64,000 nucleotides of DNA from JACRCT01 sp036504155 (GTDB taxonomy: Bacteria > Myxococcota > Myxococcia > Myxococcales > UBA5297): the NCBI GenBank assembly GCA_036504155.1, contig DASXVQ010000033.1, positions 1-64,000 on the forward strand, read 5' to 3'. The position numbers and the translations under genes were made by a program. The notes beneath the pieces are model-generated. The model was not told where the DNA came from and ran no database searches. It saw nothing but the letters and a program-made list of their open reading frames with translations. Of this stretch, positions 55,038 to 64,000 are shown one piece after another. Position 1 is the first letter of the stretch, and every line of letters begins with the position of its first letter.

Positions 55038-56216
55038 TCACGGCTTGGAGCGGTTGCGCTTGCGCAGGTGCTCGATGGTGCGGTCGAAGACGCCCTGGTC
55101 CAGCAGGATGGTGCCGTGGCCCAGCCAGCTCACGCGCACGTTCGCCGCGTCCGAGCAGTCGTTCTTCTTTGCCTGGTTCAGGCAGCTCGAGGCGGTGGGG
55201 ACGATGAACTCGTCTTGCTCGGAGGAGATGGACAGGTAGCTCACCGTCCCGCCCTCCTCGACCCCGAACGGCGTCTCGTCGACGAAGAAGGCGCGCCCGT
55301 CGTCGGTCAGGCACCCGTTGAGCATGAACTGGAGGTCGTTGAGCGACTCGCCCTGGCAGGCGTACGGCGGCCGCATCTCCTCCGCTCCGTCGGACACGGT
55401 CGCGTAGGCCAGCAGGGTGCCGTGGAAGGCGCCGGCGATGCCCACGTAGTCGCGCACGAACGCGTCGCCGCCGTTCCAGAGGTACCAGCGCGACGACAGC
55501 CCACCCATCGAGTGGATGACCAGGTCCACCTTCGGGGCCCCGGTCTTGGCGAGCACGTCCGCCACGAACACCCGCAGCTCCTCGGCGTTGACCAGGCTCG
55601 AGCCGTAGGCGTCCGAGAAATCGATGCGCCAGAGCGCCTCGTCCGGATAGCCGGCCTGCTTGAACCGGTCCACGAGCGTGCCGAAGGGGCTGAGCATGAA
55701 GCCGTGCACGAAGACGATGGGGTCCTCGTCGAAGAGGTACTCGAAGCCGTCCTGCAGGCTCACCGCGGTCCGGTCCTCGAAGGTGACGCGGACCAGCTTC
55801 TTGCCGCGCTCCTTGAGGTCCAGGGGCGGGAAGCGGGCGACGAGGCGCTTGGAGTCGAGGCGCAGCACCTCGCCGGCGGCGACGCCTCCGACCTCGACGC
55901 TCGCCACCGGCAGGAACCCCTCGCCGCTGAGCACCACCTCGGTGGTGGCCGAGCAGCCGCCGCTGGGCGGATCGACCGAGAAGAGGCGCGCGGGCGGCAG
56001 CGGGCCCTCGTCCCCGGCGTCGTACGCCACCGGGGCCGCGGCGTCGGGGCCCGGGGGCAGCGCCGCGTCGGGGCGGCTCGCGTCGCGGCGGAAGACGTAG
56101 GCGTCGCGCCGGCCCGCGTCCAGGCCGTCCTCCCAGTCCGGCGGCGGCGTCTGCGAGGAGCAGGCGGCGACGAGGAGCAGGGCGAGCGGCGGCAGGGCAG
56201 CGGCCGGACGGAGCAT
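55038..56216 (-). CDS. Lipase-like alpha/beta-hydrolase lipoprotein with IPT/TIG domain
   Basis: A 392-residue lipoprotein with lipobox VAAC (Cys19) and an Asp/Pro linker to about residue 75. Residues about 77-162 form an IPT/TIG immunoglobulin-like domain (SVDPPSGG, VVLSGEGFLP). The hydrolase follows, with oxyanion segment VHGF (170-173), nucleophile Ser236 in HSMGG, probable acid Asp335 in SSEQDEF and His367 in GHGTI. The order IPT then class 2 lipase-like domain is unusual. Four Cys near the C-terminus may form disulfides. The 83-nt gap to the response regulator suggests they may share a transcript. No ribosome binding site precedes this ATG. Confidence 0.8.
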   Translation of the reverse strand: MLRPAAALPPLALLLVAACSSQTPPPDWEDGLDAGRRDAYVFRRDASRPDAALPPGPDAAAPVAYDAGDEGPLPPARLFSVDPPSGGCSATTEVVLSGEGFLPVASVEVGGVAAGEVLRLDSKRLVARFPPLDLKERGKKLVRVTFEDRTAVSLQDGFEYLFDEDPIVFVHGFMLSPFGTLVDRFKQAGYPDEALWRIDFSDAYGSSLVNAEELRVFVADVLAKTGAPKVDLVIHSMGGLSSRWYLWNGGDAFVRDYVGIAGAFHGTLLAYATVSDGAEEMRPPYACQGESLNDLQFMLNGCLTDDGRAFFVDETPFGVEEGGTVSYLSISSEQDEFIVPTASSCLNQAKKNDCSDAANVRVSWLGHGTILLDQGVFDRTIEHLRKRNRSKP

Positions 56217-56299
56217 GGAGGCAGGTTCGCGGCTGTGCTGCGAGTTGGGAAGGCGGCCCAGGGTGCGCGCCCGGACGATGTCCACTTCCGGGCGGCGCC

Positions 56300-56680
56300 T
56301 CAGTGTAGCAACGCGGGCGCCGGCTGTCCGATCAGCCCCTCGATCCTCTGCCGCAGTGCGTCGAGGTCGACCGGCTTGCCCACGAAGCCGGCGGCGCCGA
56401 TGAGCTCCGCCTCCCACTCGAAGCCGTAGGCGGAGATCACCAGCACCGGGATGGAGGCGGCGCGCGGCATCTGCTGCAGCGCCTCGAGCACCGCCCAGCC
56501 GCTCATCACCGGCATCTTCAGGTCGAGCAGCACCAGGCGGGGCAGCGCCTCCTCCAGCCGCTCGAGCGCCGCGCGACCGTTCTCCGCCTGCTCGGCTTGG
56601 TACCCCATCAGGGCGATGGTCTCCGCCAGCAGCGTGCGGTGATCGGCGTCGTCGTCCACTACCAGGATGTAACCGTCCAT
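56300..56680 (-). CDS. Single-domain response regulator
   Basis: A 126-residue receiver domain without an output domain. It has the acidic pair Asp9/Asp10 (VVDDDADH), phospho-acceptor Asp53 (LLDLKMP), Ser83 in VISA and Lys102 in VGKPVD, so it should be phosphorylated. The frame remains open upstream, but MDGYILVVDD is the natural start of such proteins. It may signal to a separate partner, as CheY-like proteins do. No histidine kinase gene is nearby. Confidence 0.85.
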   Translation of the reverse strand: MDGYILVVDDDADHRTLLAETIALMGYQAEQAENGRAALERLEEALPRLVLLDLKMPVMSGWAVLEALQQMPRAASIPVLVISAYGFEWEAELIGAAGFVGKPVDLDALRQRIEGLIGQPAPALLH

Positions 56681-57076
56681 GGCTGGCTCGCTCGCTGCGG
56701 GGCGGGCGCCCCTCGGTGCCGGATTTCGGCGCCTTCGGCGCGTCGTCGTCGCTCGGTTCTTCCCGATGCCACGACGCATGCTCGCCTCCGCGGCTGCGAA
56801 TCGGGAACCGGCCAACACTAGCCACGGTCGGGCAATCGGCAATCCCCGGCCCCCCGTTTGCTCCTCCCGCGACGCGCCGCGGCGTCGCCTGCCCGACAAT
56901 GCATCGCGGCGCGTGCCGTCCGGCGGGCAACGTCGGTAAGATGGCCCCCTCGACGAGCCTGGGACCGACCAGCCGTCGGGAATCGAACGCGCGGGCGGGC
57001 CGTTCCAAACCGAGCTCGTCCAGGGACCGTGCCGTCCGCCGCTGCAGGAAGAGCGCGAAGAGCAAGGAGAAGACAC
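56681..57076. other. 396-bp divergent intergenic region
   Basis: The region lies between the response regulator start and the tldD start. I see no convincing ORF, RNA or strong hairpin. Frames open on both strands are Arg/Pro-rich and look like GC-rich shadow. It must contain two promoters. AAGGAGA just before 57077 is the tldD ribosome binding site. Confidence 0.6.
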
Positions 57077-58639
57077 ATGACGAAGCGCAACGATGGCCTG
57101 AGCCGCCGGACGTTCTTGGGCTACGGCGCCGCCACGCTGGCCGCCGCCTCGGCGACCGAACTGCTCGCGGCCTGCGCGCGCGGCCCCGTCCGCCCCGACG
57201 GCTCCGGCGCAGGGGCGGGATCCATCGGCTACTTCTCCCGCTTCGGCATCGACGAGACGACCCTGCGCGAGGCGCTGGCCGCGGCGCTCGGCCGGGGCGG
57301 CGACTACGCCGAGCTCTACTTCCAGCACCGCATCACCGACTACCTGGGGCTCGAGGACGGCGAGGTCAACCGCGCCTCCACCCGCGTCGAGCTGGGCGTG
57401 GGCGTGCGCGTGCTCAAGGGCGACCAGACCGGCTACGCCTACACCGAGGAGCTGACCCTCGACTCCATCCGGCGCGCCGCCGCGACCGCCGCGGCCATCG
57501 CCGACGGCCCGGCGCGAGCCGCCCCGACCGCGCTGCGCGTCGAGGGCAAGCTGCCGCAGCGCTACCTCGCCAAGCAGCGCTGGGAGGACGTCAAGCCCGG
57601 CCAGAAGCTGCCGATCCTCATGGAGATCAACCAGCAGGCCTTCGCGCGCGACCCGCGCATCAAGAAGGTCAACTGCTCGCTGGGCAACGAGGCGGCGGTG
57701 GTGCTCGTCGCCGACAGCCTGGGCCGGCTGGTCGAGGACGTGCAGCCGATGACCGACCTGTCGCTCTCCCTGGTGGCGGAGAAGGACGGCCGGCGCGAGA
57801 CGGGCTGGGCCAGCAAGGCCGGCCGCGCGGGCTTCGAGTTCTACACCCCGGGCCTGGTCGCCGAGACGCTCGACCAGGCGCTGCAGCGCACCCTGGTGCT
57901 CTTCGACGCCGTCCCCGCGCCGGTGGGCGAGATGCCGGTGGTGCTGGGCTCGGGCAGCTCCGGCGTGCTGCTCCACGAGGCCATCGGCCACGGCATGGAG
58001 GCCGACTTCAACCGCAAGGGCATCTCCATCTACGCCGGCAGGGTGGGCCAGACCATCGCCAAGGACTACGTGACCATCGTCGACGACGGCTCGCTGGAGT
58101 GCGGCCGCGGCTCCATCAACGTCGACGACGAGGGCCAGGTCGCCGGGCGCACGGTGCTGGTCGACAAGGGCGTGCTCGCCACCTACATGCACGACGTCAT
58201 CTCCAGCAAGCACTACCAGGTCGAGCCCACCGGCAACGGGCGGCGGCAGAGCTACTCCTTCCCGCCGGTGCCGCGCATGCGGGCGACCTACATGCTCAAC
58301 GGTCCGCACAAGGCCGCCGAGGTGATCGCCTCGGTCAAGAAGGGCCTGTTCTGCGAGAACATCGGCAACGGCCAGGTGCAGATCGGCGCGGGCGACTTCA
58401 GCTTCTACGTCACCAACGGCTACCTCATCGAGGACGGCAAGCTCACCCGGCCGATCAAGGACGTCAACCTCATCGGCAACGGCCCCAAGGTCCTGGAGGC
58501 GGTGGACATGGTGGCCGACGACCTGAAGGTCGAGAACAGCGCCGGCTACTGCGGCAAGGACGGGCAGCGCGTGCCGGTCTCCTTCGGCATGCCCACCATC
58601 CGCGTCGCGTCCATCACCGTCGGCGGCCGCAAGTCCTAG
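57077..58639 (+). CDS. tldD: TldD-family metalloprotease with Tat-lipoprotein signal
   Basis: A 520-residue TldD/PmbA-family protein with AAGGAGA before the ATG. It opens with a twin-arginine signal, LSRRTFLGYGAATL, running into a lipobox-like LAAC (Cys33). The zinc motif is HEAIGH (His300, Glu301, His305), and a third ligand Cys is likely in the GYCGKDGQ segment near the C-terminus. In E. coli, TldD and TldE form a cytoplasmic protease that processes small peptides such as microcin B17 precursor and CcdA. A Tat signal implies this one is exported, as in other Myxococcota paralogues. It is followed 34 nt later by its PmbA partner. Confidence 0.9.
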   Translation: MTKRNDGLSRRTFLGYGAATLAAASATELLAACARGPVRPDGSGAGAGSIGYFSRFGIDETTLREALAAALGRGGDYAELYFQHRITDYLGLEDGEVNRASTRVELGVGVRVLKGDQTGYAYTEELTLDSIRRAAATAAAIADGPARAAPTALRVEGKLPQRYLAKQRWEDVKPGQKLPILMEINQQAFARDPRIKKVNCSLGNEAAVVLVADSLGRLVEDVQPMTDLSLSLVAEKDGRRETGWASKAGRAGFEFYTPGLVAETLDQALQRTLVLFDAVPAPVGEMPVVLGSGSSGVLLHEAIGHGMEADFNRKGISIYAGRVGQTIAKDYVTIVDDGSLECGRGSINVDDEGQVAGRTVLVDKGVLATYMHDVISSKHYQVEPTGNGRRQSYSFPPVPRMRATYMLNGPHKAAEVIASVKKGLFCENIGNGQVQIGAGDFSFYVTNGYLIEDGKLTRPIKDVNLIGNGPKVLEAVDMVADDLKVENSAGYCGKDGQRVPVSFGMPTIRVASITVGGRKS

Positions 58640-58673
58640 CCAGGCCCGGCTCGAACCCACGAGGAAACCTCCC

Positions 58674-60005
58674 ATGGCAGAGACCCAGAAGATGCTCGAG
58701 GTGGCGCGGCGCGCGGTGCAGAGCGCGCAGAAGAAGGGCGCGCAGCAGGCCGCGGCCAACGCCTACCGCTCGCGCGAGGTGAGCGTGGAGTGGCGCGACG
58801 GCAAGGTGGACCGGCTCCACGAGGCCACCAGCGCCGGCCTCTCGGTGCAGCTCTACGTCGACGGCCGCTATGCCTCCGTCTCCACCAGCGACCTGCGCCC
58901 CGACGCCCTGGAGGCCTTCCTGGACAACGCGGTGTCGCTGGCCCGCGCGCTCGCGCCGGACCCCGCCCGCGCGCTGCCCGAGCCGGCGCTGTACGCGGGC
59001 CAGGCGAAGCTCGACCTGCTGCTCGAGGACCCGGGCTACGAGGCGGTCACCGCGGTGGAGCGCCGGCGCATCGCCGAGGCGATGGAGGCGGCCGCGCGCG
59101 CCGAGAAGGGCAGCGAGGCCTTCATCAGCGTCACCACCGGGTTCTCCGACTCGCAGAGCGAGTCCTTCAAGGTCCACTCCAACGGCTTCGAGGGCACTCG
59201 CCGCGACACCTCGTTCTGGCTCAACGCCGAGGTCAGCGTGAAGGACCCCGACGGCCGCAAGCCGGAGGACTGGGACTACGCCGGCGCCCGCTTCGTCAAG
59301 GAGCTGCCCGACCCGGCCAGCGTCGGCAAGGGCGCGGCCCGGCGCGCGCTGCTGCGCGTGGGCGCCAAGAAGGGCGAGTCCGGGGTGATGGGCGTGGCCA
59401 TCGACCCGCGCGCGGCAGGGCGGGTCGTGCCCCAGCTGCTCGGCCCGCTCTCGGCGTCCTCGCTGCAGCAGAAGCGCTCGATGTACGAGGGGAAGCTCGG
59501 GCAGGCCATCGGCAACGCGCTGCTGGACGTCTCGGACGACCCGCACGTCGTCAAGGGCTTCTCCTCCCAGCTCTTCGACTCCGAGGGGATGGCGTCCAAG
59601 AAGCGGCCGATCTTCGAGGCGGGCGTGCTGCGGACCTACTTCGTGGACAACTACTACGGCCGCAAGCTGAAGATGGCGCCGACCACCGCGCGGGCCAGCA
59701 ACCTCGCCTGGAAGCTGGGGGACAAGGGGCAGGACGCGCTGCTGGAGCAGATGAAGGACGGCCTGCTCGTCACCTCGTTCCTGGGCGGCAACTCCAACCC
59801 CACCACCGGCGACTTCTCGCTGGGCATCTCCGGCTTCCGCGTGCGCGGCGGCAAGGTCGCCGAGCCCATCGCGGAGATGAACCTGTCCGGGAACCACCTG
59901 GAGTTCTGGAAGAACCTGGTGGCGGTGGGCAACGACCCGTACCCGTACTCGTCGCTGCGCACCCCGACGCTCGTCTTCGAGAAGGCGCAGATCGCCGGGA
60001 CCTGA
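58674..60005 (+). CDS. pmbA: PmbA/TldE-family protein
   Basis: A 443-residue protein of the PmbA/TldE branch, the non-metal partner in TldD-TldE complexes, with GAGGAA before the ATG. Family segments include MLEVARRAVQSAQKKGAQQA, SQLFDSEGMASKKRPIFEAG, ARASNLAWKLGDKG and SGFRVRGGKVAEPIAEMNLS. The HExxxH motif is absent, as expected. It has no signal peptide, unlike the upstream TldD. Either it rides across the membrane with its partner or the two do not form a stable pair. It ends 88 nt from the convergent kinase gene. Confidence 0.9.
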   Translation: MAETQKMLEVARRAVQSAQKKGAQQAAANAYRSREVSVEWRDGKVDRLHEATSAGLSVQLYVDGRYASVSTSDLRPDALEAFLDNAVSLARALAPDPARALPEPALYAGQAKLDLLLEDPGYEAVTAVERRRIAEAMEAAARAEKGSEAFISVTTGFSDSQSESFKVHSNGFEGTRRDTSFWLNAEVSVKDPDGRKPEDWDYAGARFVKELPDPASVGKGAARRALLRVGAKKGESGVMGVAIDPRAAGRVVPQLLGPLSASSLQQKRSMYEGKLGQAIGNALLDVSDDPHVVKGFSSQLFDSEGMASKKRPIFEAGVLRTYFVDNYYGRKLKMAPTTARASNLAWKLGDKGQDALLEQMKDGLLVTSFLGGNSNPTTGDFSLGISGFRVRGGKVAEPIAEMNLSGNHLEFWKNLVAVGNDPYPYSSLRTPTLVFEKAQIAGT

Positions 60006-60093
60006 TCGACCTCGACCTCGACCGAGTGGGGTGGAGCCCGGGACCGAACCCCAGGGCCTGGGCCGCCTGCGAAGCGAGGCGGGTCTCGGGCGG

Positions 60094-61743
<1,650 letters not shown>

Positions 61744-61820
61744 CCAGGGTCCGCTCGGTCGAGCTCGAGAGCGCCACAGCATAAGCCAACTGGGGCGAAC
61801 AGGCAGCGCGCGATTCGGGA

Positions 61821-62822
61821 CTAGATGCGTGCGACGCCCAGGAACACGGCGTGAAGCGAGGCGACCAGGACGAAGTACGCCGCCCGCGCCGCGCTCGCCG
61901 ACAGGCCGGGGAAGCCGTAGGTGAGCGATCTGCGGCCGCAGGACGACAGGCAGTCCCCGCACAGGGTGCAGGACAGGCCCACTTTGCGCCGCGAGATGTG
62001 GATGGGCTGGAGGGCGTCGTAGCGGCAGCTGGGGCCGCAGGCGTTGCAGCCCTCGCACGTCGACTCGATGCGCAGGCGGAAGGGCGAGAGCCTGCCCAGC
62101 GTGGTCGCCAGCAGGCCGATGGGGCACCAGATCACGCAGTGGGCCATCGAGCCCAGGCGCCGCGAGGCGAGCACCATCACCGCCACCCCGCCCAGGCCGA
62201 ACGCCAGGCCGAACATGGCAGCCAGCGAGCCGGGTGCGCCCAGGGCCCGCAACGCCAGGGCGGTCGCGACGACCAGGGCGAAGATCCCCAGGCGCGCCGC
62301 GTGGCGCCACTTCGGCAAGTCCTGCGCCTTGCGCTGGGAGAGCGAGGCGTTGAAGTCCCACGAGCCGACGTAGCACAGGAAGCTGCACCAGCCCGGGCCG
62401 ACGATCAGCACGGTCACCAGGAAGAGGATGGGCATGAACAGCCCCTCGCCCCGGTAGAGCGGCCCGGCGACGAACATCGCCGGGACGGGCAGGTGCAGCT
62501 TGCCGGTCATCAGGAAGCGCTCGAAGCCGGCCAGCCCGAGCGCGAGCTGCGAGAAGAAGACGATCGAGAACAGCGTCCACAGCCGCCGCCGCCACGGGCC
62601 GGTCCGCCGAGCCCCGACCAGCGTGCCGGCGAGCCAGCCCGCGTAGGCCGAGAGCAGCGCCGCCTCGACCCAGCCGGCCCCCGGGAGGAAGCGTTCGGCG
62701 AGCAGCATCGGCCGCGCGACCTTGAGCTGGATGGCCGCCAGCAGCGCGAAGGCCAGGGCCCCCGCGGCGGCGCGCGGGAGCCATGGATTCACGGGGGCGG
62801 ACCTGGCGGCGACGACGTCCAA
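61821..62822 (-). CDS. NapH/CcoG-like 4Fe-4S polyferredoxin membrane protein
   Basis: A 333-residue protein with about six transmembrane helices and two ferredoxin motifs near the C-terminus: CEGCNACGPSC and CTLCGDCLSSCGRR. Membrane-embedded cysteine pairs GWCSFLC and HCVIWCP recall the NapH/NosR/CcoG group of electron-transfer membrane proteins. It probably passes electrons across or along the membrane to a periplasmic reductase. A TTG start lies 6 nt after the preceding cupin stop, with GAGG nearby. A GTG further in frame is an alternative. It closes the operon that starts beyond the right edge. Confidence 0.8.
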   Translation of the reverse strand: MDVVAARSAPVNPWLPRAAAGALAFALLAAIQLKVARPMLLAERFLPGAGWVEAALLSAYAGWLAGTLVGARRTGPWRRRLWTLFSIVFFSQLALGLAGFERFLMTGKLHLPVPAMFVAGPLYRGEGLFMPILFLVTVLIVGPGWCSFLCYVGSWDFNASLSQRKAQDLPKWRHAARLGIFALVVATALALRALGAPGSLAAMFGLAFGLGGVAVMVLASRRLGSMAHCVIWCPIGLLATTLGRLSPFRLRIESTCEGCNACGPSCRYDALQPIHISRRKVGLSCTLCGDCLSSCGRRSLTYGFPGLSASAARAAYFVLVASLHAVFLGVARI

Positions 62823-62828
62823 GGCGCC

Positions 62829-63170
62829 TCAGCCGCGGATCATCGACAGCAGCATCTTGAAGCGCTGGTTCGCCTTCACCGCGTGCGGGACGTTGGCCGG
62901 CATCATCACCAGCTGTCCGGCCTTGGCGGGCACCGACTTGCCGCCGATGACCAGCTCCGTCTCTCCGTCCAGGACCTGGACGAAGGCGTCGAACGGCGCG
63001 CTGTGCTCGGAGAGCTCCTGTCCGGCGTCGAAGGCGAACAGGGTGAGGGAGCCGACGCTCTTCTGCACCAGCGCGCGGCTGACGATGGACCCTTCGGCGT
63101 ACTGCACGAGGTCGGCGAGGGGCTGGGCCTGGGCGGCGGGGAACTTGGACTCGAGCTTGGTCATGGGCAT
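62829..63170 (-). CDS. Small cupin protein
   Basis: A 113-residue single-domain cupin with AAGGAG before the ATG. Motif 1 is degenerate, AGQELSEHSAPFDAFVQVLDG, and motif 2 reads AGQLVMMPANVPHAVKA, giving two or three His and possibly Glu/Asp ligands. Such cupins often accompany DUF438/hemerythrin-like proteins and 4Fe-4S membrane proteins in anaerobic-respiration or nitrosative-stress clusters. Here both neighbours are of that kind. The gene is 34 nt after the DUF438 gene. Confidence 0.85.
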   Translation of the reverse strand: MPMTKLESKFPAAQAQPLADLVQYAEGSIVSRALVQKSVGSLTLFAFDAGQELSEHSAPFDAFVQVLDGETELVIGGKSVPAKAGQLVMMPANVPHAVKANQRFKMLLSMIRG

Positions 63171-63204
63171 GGCGTCTCTCTCCTTTTTTCGGGGGTGATT
63201 CCTA

Positions 63205-64000
63205 TCAGTTCCAATCGAGCAGGCGGCGCTGGCCTTGGAGCGCGCGGATCTTGGTGACGTCCTGCGTCACCTCCAGGCAGCCCCGGTAGGCCTTCTGGGC
63301 GTCGCGCATGGCGAAGTAGCGGATGTGCAGGAAGCGGCCGCGCATCTCGATCCAGAACTCGGCCTCGTCCTTCTCGCCCTTCTTGAAGGCCTCGAGGATG
63401 CGGTTGACGACGTGCACGCTGTGCGGCGGGTGGCAGTTTTGCACTTCCCGGCCGATGACCTGGGGGCTGCGCGGGAAGATGCGCTCCTTGCCCTGGGTGA
63501 AGTAGCGGACCTTGTCCTCCTCGTCGACGAAGGAGAGGTCCACCGGCAGGTGGTTGAGCATCAAGTTGACCTGCTCGAGCGAGAGCAGGCCGGTGTCCAG
63601 CGGCAGCCTCGAGAGCGTCCGCGGCGGCTCGGGGGCCTCGTTCGCCGCGGCCGCCTCGCCCGGCTTCCACTCCGCGCCCGGGACCACCGAGAAGGCGTAG
63701 CCGACCTCGCCTTCGGCCTCGCGGATGCCCTTCCAGTCGGCCTCGGAGAACAGGTCCAGGCACAGCGGGAAGAGGATGGCCTCCTCCTTGAAGACCATGC
63801 CGGTCACCCCCTCGGCGAAGGCCGTCCCGTCCCGGGAGACCGCCGCGCCGTCGCCGGCCTGGGCCGCGGCGACGGTCGACTTGCGCAGGGCGCGGATGTC
63901 GTCCTGGACGCCCCACATCACCTGCGGCGGGCCGCTGACGCCGGCCTTCTCGATCAGCGGGAAGAGCAGGTTCTCCTTGCGCACGTAGTGCCTCTCCAGG
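63205..64000 (-). CDS. DUF438 hemerythrin/PAS protein, N-terminus outside window
   Basis: The 265 C-terminal residues of a protein that runs off the right edge. It contains the end of a hemerythrin-like HHE helix bundle (HYVRKENLLFPLIEKAGVSG, MVFKEEAILFPLCLDLF), a linker, and a PAS_3-like domain (about 140 residues: LPVDLSFVDEEDKVRYFTQG, RSPQVIGREVQNCHPPHSVH). This is the DUF438-PAS layout. The HPPHSVH motif typical of this group suggests heme or flavin sensing, possibly of NO or redox state, but that is family-level inference. It leads the operon with the cupin and the 4Fe-4S membrane protein. Confidence 0.9.
   Translation of the reverse strand, partial: LERHYVRKENLLFPLIEKAGVSGPPQVMWGVQDDIRALRKSTVAAAQAGDGAAVSRDGTAFAEGVTGMVFKEEAILFPLCLDLFSEADWKGIREAEGEVGYAFSVVPGAEWKPGEAAAANEAPEPPRTLSRLPLDTGLLSLEQVNLMLNHLPVDLSFVDEEDKVRYFTQGKERIFPRSPQVIGREVQNCHPPHSVHVVNRILEAFKKGEKDEAEFWIEMRGRFLHIRYFAMRDAQKAYRGCLEVTQDVTKIRALQGQRRLLDWN

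Noticed and set aside
60006..60093. Possible tRNA-like string with GGGACCGAACCCC between convergent genes
   Set aside because: No cloverleaf or acceptor stem could be drawn, and the spacer is too short.

Overview
The window reads as the chromosome of a high-GC myxobacterium or a close deltaproteobacterial relative (Myxococcota). The evidence is a MYXO-CTERM-type C-terminus (C-G-C, hydrophobic helix, R-R-R-R), forty Myxococcus-type cysteine-rich (DUF4215) repeats in one lipoprotein, two Hanks-type Ser/Thr kinases with membrane anchors (one fused to a STAND ATPase), an NHL-propeller lipoprotein, many short cysteine-rich lipoproteins, and an alternative complex III / caa3 oxidase locus. No rRNA, tRNA, CRISPR array, IS element or phage gene was recognised. 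The genus was not identified.

Layout. (1) 223-14516, all minus strand: a probable operon of a Ser/Thr kinase-STAND ATPase, a TPR/PEGA membrane protein, a 2137-residue repeat lipoprotein, an exported 343-residue protein and a MYXO-CTERM surface protein. A methyltransferase-like membrane enzyme (14637-15314) lies upstream on the same strand. (2) 15386-33214: short housekeeping and accessory units. They include an eIF1/SUI1-like factor, twin small lipoproteins, DUF4332 and DUF3014 proteins, an SF1 helicase divergent from a UBP zinc finger, an SDR next to an acetyltransferase remnant, YjbR, an alpha/beta hydrolase lipoprotein, cupin, DUF4403, LysM-deacetylase, two radical SAM enzymes, a TIGR02996 protein and folB. 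(3) 33596-49168, all plus strand: actABCDEF for alternative complex III, a small membrane protein, a divergent coxB-coxA pair, a SCO copper chaperone, and a canonical caa3 oxidase coxB-coxA-coxC-coxD. (4) 49445-64000: two unknown proteins, the NHL lipoprotein, a lipase-like lipoprotein, a response regulator, a Tat-exported TldD with PmbA, a second kinase, and a 4Fe-4S membrane protein / cupin / DUF438 operon cut by the right edge.

How the genes work together. Region 3 is a quinol-to-oxygen respiratory module: complex III oxidises quinol, electrons pass through its c-type hemes to the heme c domain of a caa3 oxidase, SCO helps load the CuA site, and the oxidase reduces O2. The most unusual part is the first coxB-coxA pair. 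Its subunit I keeps the three heme-ligating histidines but has Gln in place of one CuB histidine, Gly at the D-channel aspartate and Leu at the K-channel lysine. Its subunit II has Gln in place of the CuA methionine. It looks like a deliberately retained, non-canonical oxidase paralogue rather than a decayed gene.

Region 1 may be a cell-surface system in which a kinase/ATPase with a long C-terminal coiled coil is co-expressed with very large disulfide-rich surface proteins. Its function is unknown. Several genes without a ribosome binding site carry a TANNNT-type -10 element 6-8 nt before the start codon, which suggests leaderless transcripts.
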